A stretch of DNA of 56,896 bases from Plantago elongata (taxonomy: Eukaryota > Streptophyta > Magnoliopsida > Lamiales > Plantaginaceae): contig JAYMSP010000339.1 of the NCBI GenBank assembly GCA_036897095.1, positions 1-56,896 of the forward strand. Reading direction: 5' to 3'. Made by a program: the position numbers and the translations under genes. This document shows, piece by piece, positions 49,245 through 56,896 of the stretch (position 1 is its first letter; each line of letters starts with the position of its first letter). The notes beneath the pieces were generated by a model. It did not search any database, was not told where the DNA came from, and worked only from the letters and a program-made list of their open reading frames with translations.

Positions 49245-49454
49245 GTGAAGAAAGAAATAAAGTGGGCTTTTTGTACTCTCCTACTGAGCTCAAACATTTT
49301 GTTTCTTGAAATCTCACTGCTTCTTTTTCTCTCTTTTTTAAGCTCAATCACCATTGTTAGGGTTTTCAAAGCTTCAACTTCTCACCGTCACTCACCTGCA
49401 TTCTCTTCACCTCACTTTCAGTGCAGATTCAAGAACCCTTTTTCCCCATTTTGA
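49245..49454 (+). other. Possible upstream open reading frame in the GHR1 leader
   Basis: An ATG-started frame of 69 codons with a hydrophobic stretch, ending about 490 bases before the GHR1 ATG. If transcription starts upstream of 49245 and the leader is unspliced, ribosomes would meet this frame first. Neither the start site nor leader splicing can be decided from sequence alone. Confidence 0.3.
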
Positions 49455-49946
49455 AGTAACTCCAGTTGTTTTACTGCATTGCAAAACAGGAATTTGAAGT
49501 TTTTTGGTACACTTCTCGTGTTCTTGGAATTCCTGAAGGAGCATTTTCTTGTGTGCTGTTGAGCCTGGCTAACTGAGAAGCAGAAAAGGGGGTTGGTGGT
49601 AAGCAAATGCTGTACATTTAATGCTGGTTTGGATCTCTGGAAGTGAGCCATTTGCTTCTTTTTTGCTCCTAGCACTTGTCTATTGCTCAAGTTGTAGCTA
49701 AGCTCTTGTATTTCTGTGGTTTAAACTTAAAGTGGTTTCTGTAAAAATGGCGCCTTGCTGCATACTCTCTGTTGTTCTTGTGTGTGAAGTAGCTCTTAAT
49801 GTTCCTAGAAATAAGTTTTGATCCTTGTTTCTTGCTGAAAGGTGCATTACTTCAGTTATTCAACCTTATTGAGCTGCAGTTCTTGATTTCGAGATTTGTA
49901 CTATTTGGTTGGTTTGTGGTATTGAGGTTCATTGTTTGGGGTTAAA

Positions 49947-52900
49947 ATGAAGATCTTTAGGCTCTTTGTGTTGGGTATTTGCTTTATGTCTGCCATGGGA
50001 CAGCTACCGTCTCAGGATATCCTGGCCTTGCTTGAATTTAAGAAAGGAATCAGGCACGACCCTACGGGGTTTGTGATTGAGTCGTGGAACGACGAGTCCA
50101 TTGATTTTAACGGATGTCCTTCGTCTTGGAATGGGATAATGTGCAATGGTGGCAATGTTGCAGCAGTTGAGCTTAATCATCTAGGAATATCTGCAGATGT
50201 GGATTTGAGCGTTTTCTCGAATCTGACAATGCTTGTGAAGCTTTCAATGTCAAACAATTCCATCTCTGGGAAGCTACCTGACAATCTTGGTGATTTTAAG
50301 AGCCTGGAGTACATGGATGTTTCGGATAACCTCTTCTTCTCTTCGTTGCCATCTGATATTGGTAAGCTAGCCAGCATAAAAAATCTTTCATTGGCTGGGA
50401 ATAACTTCTCCGGCCCAATCCCAGATACTATTTCTGAGCTTGGGTCCATCCGTTCTTTAGATATGAGCCGAAATTCTCTTTCCGGGCCATTGCCTTCAGC
50501 TTTAACGAGATTGACCAGTCTGGTCTATCTTAATCTCTCACTCAATGGTTTCACCAGAAGCATTCCAAAGGGATTTGGGTTGATGACAGACCTTGACGTG
50601 CTTGACCTGCATGGTAATATGCTTGATGGTAGATTTGATCCCGAATTCTTGATGCTTACTGCTGCAAGTCATATTGATCTTAGTGGGAATTTGCTTGCGA
50701 GTGATTCTAAGGAGAAGCAGAGGTTTTTTGTAGGCATTTCTCCATCAGTCAAGTATTTAAATCTTAGCCGAAACCAAATGACTGGTTCACTTGTTGGTGG
50801 CGGTATGGCTCAGGATTTGGGGACCTTAAAAGTTTTGGACTTGAGCTATAATCTTCTTTCTGGGGAATTGCCTGCTTTCAATTTCGTTTATGATCTTCAA
50901 GTTTTGAAACTTGGCAACAACAGATTTACTGGCGCCATTCCAAACAACCTTTTGAAAGGAGATTCCTTGGTTCTAACCGAGTTGGACTTGAGTGGCAACA
51001 ATCTCACTGGTACGTTCTAAAAACTTGTAGTTGTATGATATTGTCCTGTCCGTTATTTGGCATATTCATAATGTAGATTTTTGTTTTTGAGGCATATGTA
51101 GTAACATCCCGAGAGATTATGCAAGTGTTCAACTATGTTCAGAATATTAAAATAGGATATATGTCAAGTGGACTTGATGATATCTGAAAGCAAAATTTGT
51201 CTACATTGCAGTTGTGAGAAGCAGAAACTACATGAATTTTTAGTGGAAACTTTGATTCATGAGTGCATTTATATAGCTTTGTGCTTATGATGTGTTTTGA
51301 AATATGAAATTTGTGATTTGATATAGTTATTGTACTTTTCTGTGCTGTAAAAATTGTAGCTTATAGTGTTTATGCATGTTGCACCAACTACTGCTAAACA
51401 AATGAATTTTAACTGCAGGACCTATCAGTATGATAACTACAACAACATTGCACACACTTAATCTCTCCTCAAATGTTCTCTCTGGTGAACTTCCATTGCT
51501 GACTGGCAGCTGTGCTGTGGTTGATCTCTCAAACAACCAGTTTGAAGGAAATTTAACAAAGCTGCTGAAATGGGGCAACATAGAAATCCTGGATCTTAGC
51601 CGAAACCGCTTGACAGGGTCCATTCCACAAGCAACTGCACAATTTTTGCGCCTGAATTACCTGAACGTCTCCCGAAATTTTTTAAATGGCTCTCTCCCAA
51701 AAGTTGTTTCACAATTCCCCAAGCTCACATCTCTTGATCTCAGCTTCAACCAGTTGGATGGACCTCTCTTAACCCCTCTGTTAACTTCACCAACTCTTAT
51801 GGAACTTCACCTTCAGAACAATAAGCTTTCTGGAACTGTTGATATTTCTCCTGCTCCTGCTGATTCAGGTCTTCTTGTTCTTGATCTCTCTGATAATCAC
51901 TTCAACGGAGAATTTCCTGATGAGTTTGGATCGTTCACTAAACTTCAAGTGCTTAACATCGGACGAAACAACCTCTCTGGCTCTCTGCCTACTTCGGTTG
52001 CAAACATTACCACCCTCAGTTCAATTGACATTTCCCAGAACCATTTCACTGGTCCACTACCTACAAACTTGCCGAACACCCTTCAAAGCTTCAACGCGTC
52101 ATATAATGACCTTTCTGGCGTTGTCCCTGAAAATTTGAGGAAGTTCCCTCTTGCGTCCTTCTACCCTGGTAATTCTGGTTTGCAATTTCCAAATCCTCCT
52201 TCCGGACCGGGCCAACAACCTGGTGGTAATTCCAGGAGAAGGCATTTACGAAACATCATCAAAGTGGTAATAATAGTATGCTGTGTGGTAGCTGCACTTA
52301 TTTTGATCCTTCTTGCCATCTTCATTTATTGCAAGAAGAGATCAAAAAGGTCTTTGCCAATTGTAACCAACAAAGATATCAGCAGGCCTACATCAACTAT
52401 TCCTTCTAGCTATGGTGGAAGAGACCGAACAAGTAACTTGGTTGTATCAGCTGAAGATATTGTGACGGCGCGAAAGGGTTCTTCCTCTGAAGTTATTAGC
52501 CCAGACGAAAAGGTTGCCGCTGTAACTGGTTTTTCCCCATCAAAAGGCAGCCACTTTTCATGGTCGCCAGAATCTGGTGATTCATATACTGCGGAAACCT
52601 TTTCAAGATTGGATGTAAAGTCTCCTGATCGTTTAGCTGGTGAACTATTCTTTTTGGATGATACGATTTCATTTACAGCGGAGGAACTTTCAAGGGCTCC
52701 AGCTGAAGTTCTTGGACGAAGCAGCCATGGGACATCATACCGAGCAACTCTGGACAATGGGCTGTTCTTGACTGTGAAGTGGTTGAGGGAAGGAGTTGCG
52801 AAGCAGAGAAAGGAGTTTGCTAAAGAAGCTAAGAAGTTTGCAAATATCCGGCATCCAAATGTTGTTGGGCTGAGAGGCTATTACTGGGGACCTACACAGC

Positions 52901-54054
52901 ACGAGAAACTTATTCTTTCTGATTACATATCTCCAGGGAGTCTTGCAGGTTTTCTCTATGGTAATTTTCTCTCTGATCTTGTGGCATATTGTCAATTTCC
53001 CTGCATGCTTAACTGCATTTAGCATGCATGTTACACATTGCCTAGTGCCTACTTTGCTTATGCATTTCATTTGGTTTACATAAATAGTTACATTAATTGC
53101 TCTGAGTGGTTCACGGATGTGAAGTTGCCGTTGTGGTCAAATATCAAAGTTCTTGAGGCTCAGCAATTATCCTCATGACCTACATGAATTTGTCATTTAC
53201 ACCTACCTAGGATCATCTGATTTCCTGAGTGCTTTTATTTCTTCAAGACGATAAATGTTAGACTAATATTTCACCGATCCTCCTCATCAATGTTTCTGGT
53301 GATATGACTTTCTTGTAAACTCGAGGTTCTTTCAATCATTTAGTTAACCCAAAATAAATTGAAAAAAAAACAGTAAAAGACAAAGGGAAGCAGGCCCCTG
53401 TTAATGCAACACCTTCTTGCCCGTGTTTGTTTCTTTGTACAGTTGACTTAAGACGTGTCTCAACTTGCAGATCGTCCTGGAAGAAAGGGTGGACCCTTAA
53501 CATGGGCACAGAGGCTCAAAATAGCAGTTGATGTCGCACGTGGCCTGAACTATCTCCATTTTGACCGAGCTGTCCCTCATGGAAATCTCAAAGCAACCAA
53601 CATATTACTCGATGGACCTGACCTCAATGGCCGAGTAGCAGATTACTGTCTCCACCGCCTCATGACCCAATCGGGCACAATCGAACAGATCCTAGACGCT
53701 GGTGTACTGGGTTACCGTGCACCAGAACTCGCTGCATCAAAGAAACCCCTGCCCTCGTTCAAATCGGATGTTTATGCTTTTGGTGTCATATTGCTGGAAC
53801 TTCTTACTGGTAAATGTGCAGGGGATGTTGTCTCAGGAGATGATGGTGGAGTTGATTTGACAGATTGGGTTCGTCTGAGAGTAGCTGAAGGTCGAGGCTC
53901 TGATTGTTTCGATGCTGCATTGGTACCTGAGATGTCCGTTCCAGCTGCAGATAAGGGGATGAAAGATGTTCTTGGGATTGCTCTTCGGTGTATACGTTCT
54001 GTGTCTGAGAGGCCAGGTATCAAGACGATATACGAGGATCTTTCGTCGATTTAG
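49947..54054 (+). CDS. GHR1: LRR receptor-like pseudokinase GHR1
   Basis: Three exons: 49947-51009, 51419-52960 and 53471-54054, totalling 3189 nt, 1062 residues. The ATG at 49947 is chosen because MKIFRLFVLGICFMSAMG is a clean signal peptide. An LRR N-cap follows (DILALLEFKKGIRHDPTGF, CPSSWNGIMC), then about 20 leucine-rich repeats to ~600. A transmembrane helix lies at ~635-658 (VVIIVCCVVAALILILLAIF), and a kinase-like domain from ~780 to the C-terminus ISERPGIKTIYEDLSSI-like end. Lys808 (TVKW) is kept, but HRD is HGN (905-907) and DFG is DYC (926-928), so catalysis should be absent or very weak. Arabidopsis GHR1 is a plasma-membrane scaffold for guard-cell ABA/H2O2 signalling that activates the SLAC1 anion channel. 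Similarity is near end to end, including RKPLPSFKSDVYAFG-type sequence. Confidence 0.96.
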
Positions 54055-54375
54055 TGAAGAAAATGTGGAATGGGAATCAATTATCTCATTGGCTTCCCTG
54101 TTTTTGAGTAGTTGAAGTAGGAGGTAGTGATGTTTGCTTGTATTTTTTCCTTCCAATTATTGTTGTAAATTGGTATGCATATATCTCGTATGTGTATCAG
54201 CTGCTTCCCTTTTGACTGATATAGGCTCTGATAGTAAGTCACCTACTTGGGAAATGCTGGTTTGTAGCTCTTTGAACAATGATTGCAGTTGGAAGTTTGG
54301 TGTCAATTAATCTCCTTGCTGTATTCTTATTTATTGTATGTATATGCATGAATGAATTCATGGGTGATTTGTTTG
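54055..54375. other. Presumed GHR1 3' untranslated region
   Basis: About 320 bp after the GHR1 stop codon, T-rich, with no open frame of interest. It runs up to the likely edge of the retrotransposon. Confidence 0.5.
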
Positions 54376-54562
54376 TGTAATGATCTACATTGCACTAGTC
54401 AAGCATATCACCAATCACAGTTTAGAATTAATTAGCATAATCCTAACCTAATTAGAATTAAGATAGAATTTCTATTCTCATTAGAATAGTGTAGTTTGGA
54501 TTTGTATATATACCCTTGGTATTCATTACAATCATGAAAGATATTTTTTTATGATATCATAT
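54376..54562 (+). repeat. Possible 5' LTR of the copia element
   Basis: The stretch starts TGTAATGATCTACATTG and contains a short set of AATTAGAATTA-type repeats and a TATATATACCC promoter-like word followed by TTGGTATTCATTAC. The layout matches short LTRs of plant copia elements. A degraded primer-binding-like TTGGTTTCG follows at about 54563. The matching 3' LTR lies outside the window, so the borders are estimates. Confidence 0.4.
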
Positions 54563-54789
54563 TGGTTTCGATTTTCTACGTTGCCATTTCTCCGCTGCCA
54601 ATCATCTTGAATATCCGATCGGTTGTCTTCACACAAATTGATAACATGCCTCTCACGTCTGCCGATTTCCCCTTCTCGATTGGATCACTGTCCTATCGAG
54701 CTTCTCCTTTCGTCGCCTGTTTCTCTATAAACAGCGACTTCCCATCCCTTTCCCTGTTTTTCGATTTCGACTGACCCTGTCCCTTCACC

Positions 54790-55590
54790 ATGTCGACTAC
54801 TGGGTCTCCTAATCCTGTGGTTAAAATAGTTCCTCCTCCGTCACGGCCACAAATCTCAAGCCGTATGTTTCCGTCGTCCTTGAATTGGAGAACTCGCAAT
54901 ACGCAACTTGGGCCGAAATGTTTCAAATTCATGCTCGAGCTAATCGTGTTCTACACCACATTATCCGGTCTCTGAAAGGTAAGGAGAAACCAACTCCTAA
55001 GACTGATGAATAAATTGAAACGTGGTCTACCATTAATGCTACGGTCCTCCAATGAATTTATTCCACGATTTCAAACGATCTCCTAATACCATTATCGAAC
55101 CTGGTGCGACTGCCATGGAAGCTTGAGATCGATTGCGGGAGATTTTTCAGGACCATCAAACCTCTCGTGCTGTTATTCTTGAGCAGGAGTTCACGTCTAC
55201 CCAGTTGGAAAACTTTCTCAATATCTCCACCTATTGCCACGTCTCAAGAGCTTAGCTAATCAGCTCAAAAACTTTGGAGCTCCTGTCCCAAACAGTCGAC
55301 TGGTTCTTCAGCTTGTTTCGGGATTAACCGAAGCATACAAAGGCGTGGGTACTCAGATTCGTCATGCCAAGGTATTACCATCCTTATCTGAAGCCCGCTC
55401 TTCTCTTTGCCTAGAGGAACGGGAACTTGCTGCTACTATGTCTATTCGTACTGGATCTGCTATGGTTAACGTTGTTCGTGATGACCACTCCGACAACACC
55501 AGCCAACCACGTAACATGAATAATGATCAAGACAAGACTAATGTTCAAAGCAATACTGGAAATCCACGACCTCTGACGAATGTACCTTGA
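54790..55590 (+). pseudogene. copia gag remnant
   Basis: Copia gag-like sequence begins near 54850 (phrases such as LELENSQYATWAEMF) and continues to about 55590. The best-kept part is 55234-55590, with RLKSLANQLKNFGAPVPN and LVLQLVSGLTEAYKG. In-frame stops (near 55010 and 55052) and frame changes break it. Gag forms the particle that packages element RNA. No intact zinc knuckle CCHC was seen in this stretch. Confidence 0.8.
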
Positions 55591-55631
55591 CAAGCTACAC
55601 AACCAGGGGCTGGCAGTGGGTACCATAATGG

Positions 55632-56896
55632 GTGCCGCAATTTCAGCCGCCTCCGTGCCGTTTCCCACACAACCACATGGCTCGGCGTTTCGCCCGCCAC
55701 CACCTCCGAATCCACAAGCCTATGCTACTTCTAGCACACCTTATGGAACTTACGTACCAACGGATGTCAATGCCTATGCACACGATGAGCTTGAACCCGC
55801 TTGCACCAACTTGGTATATGAATTCTGGAGCGTCATCGCACATGACCTCCTCGAACGGTACGCTCTCGTCTTATTCTAATTCGAGCATTCATAATAATAT
55901 TGTCGTAGGTAATGGCCAATTTATTCCGGTTAATGGGTGTGGGAATACTACTTTGCCTTCCAAAACTCGTCCCCTTCATCTTACGCGTGTTTTGCATGCT
56001 CCTAAAATCATTAAAAAATCTTATCTCAGTTCGCAAATTTACTTCTGAAAATTCTGTGTATGTCGAATTTGATCCTTATGGATTTTATTTGAAGTACTTT
56101 CAGATGTGGATGGCAATAGTGAGATGTGATAGTCGAGATCTCTACCTCTTCACCAACATCATCCTTCCCACCCGCCAACCCTTGTCTTTTGTTGCTGTGT
56201 CATCGCCAACTTGGCACGAGCGTCTAGGTCATCCAGGGCATACTATTTTGGAGTCCCTTAGGTTAGACAAATATGTTGTTTGCAATACTCCTAAGCTTAC
56301 TAGTAATTGTCGTTCTTGCATTCTCGGTAAACATATTAAGTTACCGTTTGAGTCATCTTTTAATAAAACTTTGTTGCCTCTTGACATTATCCACAATGAT
56401 TTATGGACGTCACCTGTTTTAAGTTCATTTGGCCATCGGTATTATGTACTTTTTCTTGATGGTTTCTCAAACTTCTTACGGACTTTTTCTCTTGCCAAGA
56501 AATCTGATGTGTATGACAAAAATTTGATCTTTCGCAACTATATACTTACCTAATTTGAATGAAATATCAAAACCATTCAATGTGACAATGGGGGGAGTAT
56601 GACAATAATCGTTTTGGGAAGTTTTGTGAGTCTAATTGTTTTATCTTTTCGCTTTTCTTGTCCTCATACTTTTTCCCAGAATGGTAAGGCTGAACGAAAG
56701 ATTCACTCCATAAATAATATGATTCGAACCTTGCTTGCTCATGCGTCGTTGCCCTCTTCTTTTTGGCACCATGCTTTAAACATGGCTACTTACCTCCTTA
56801 ATATTATACCCAACCAACTCTTGGATCATAAATCACCGCTAGAAATATTATATCACCGTAAACCATCCTATAACCATCTCCGTGTGTTTGGTTGCC
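55632..56896 (+). pseudogene. copia pol remnant (protease, gag-pre-integrase, integrase core)
   Basis: A protease-like WYMNSGASSHMTS lies at about 55817-55855, where the usual catalytic Asp (DSGA/DTGA) is Asn. In another frame the zinc-binding gag-pre-integrase segment follows, with WHERLGHPGHTILESL and CRSCILGKH (56210-56333). The integrase core start is NDLWTSP with YYVLFLDGFSNF (to 56475). After a stop at 56551-56553 a third frame carries QCDNGG and NGKAERKI, holding later integrase active-site regions, to the window edge. Stops and shifts mean no functional polyprotein. Confidence 0.85.

Larger units (their letters stand above)
47412..49946. other. GHR1 upstream region and leader
   Basis: No separate gene is supported. 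It contains copy C of the palindromic repeat and, from roughly 49200 on, pyrimidine-rich DNA that looks like the GHR1 leader. A TAGGGTTT word occurs at 49358-49365. No clear TATA box was chosen. Confidence 0.45.
54376..56896 (+). mobile_element. Degenerate Ty1/copia LTR retrotransposon, 5' part, runs off the window
   Basis: Remnants of gag, then protease, gag-pre-integrase and integrase-core sequences appear in the copia order, left to right. They are spread over different frames with stop codons between them. Reverse transcriptase and RNase H would lie beyond the window end. Reading frames change at least three times, so the copy is not coding-competent. It inserted directly downstream of GHR1 in the same orientation. 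Confidence 0.9.

Overview
This window is ordinary nuclear DNA of a flowering plant. Its genes have many short introns with GT-AG borders, the intergenic DNA is AT-rich, Stowaway-type MITEs are present, and there is a broken Ty1/copia element at the right edge. The encoded proteins are eudicot-like. Lamiales is only a guess from overall protein resemblance. I saw no bacterial or viral gene, no CRISPR array and no operon.

Layout, left to right. Positions 1-604 hold the 5' part of a terpene synthase gene on the minus strand, cut by the window edge and carrying a frameshift. Positions 1355-1535 hold a short, apparently frameshifted small-protein gene. Then come YAO/RRP9 (U3 snoRNP WD40 protein, minus, 7 exons), DRT111/SPF45 (splicing factor, plus, 2 exons), a nuclear bL20 organellar ribosomal protein gene (plus, 2 exons) and an NF-YA transcription factor (minus, 5 coding exons). 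Next are an AGD12-type ArfGAP with a C2 domain (plus, 8 coding exons), RFC4 (clamp-loader subunit, plus, 12 exons, one GC-AG intron), a small single-pass membrane protein (minus) and a MAGL1-like alpha/beta hydrolase (minus, one coding exon). The right part has OLA1/YchF (P-loop ATPase, plus, 12 exons), GHR1 (LRR receptor-like pseudokinase, plus, 3 exons) and a decayed copia retrotransposon running off the right end.

Exon borders were set by hand from splice signals and reading frame. In all nine multi-exon genes treated as intact the exons sum to an exact multiple of three. The predicted lengths of YAO, DRT111, AGD12, RFC4, OLA1 and GHR1 are close to what I recall for their Arabidopsis relatives.

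The genes do not form one pathway. Several are growth or housekeeping genes (ribosome biogenesis, organelle translation, splicing, DNA replication, translation-linked ATPase), and some have matching promoter words: telo-box and site II motifs at OLA1, and an E2F-like site at RFC4. I found no convincing new biological system. The most useful non-standard observations are a roughly 1.1 kb non-autonomous hAT-like element with an 8-bp target duplication inside OLA1 intron 5, the GC-AG intron in RFC4, two frameshifted loci at the left edge, and a small dispersed palindromic repeat family.
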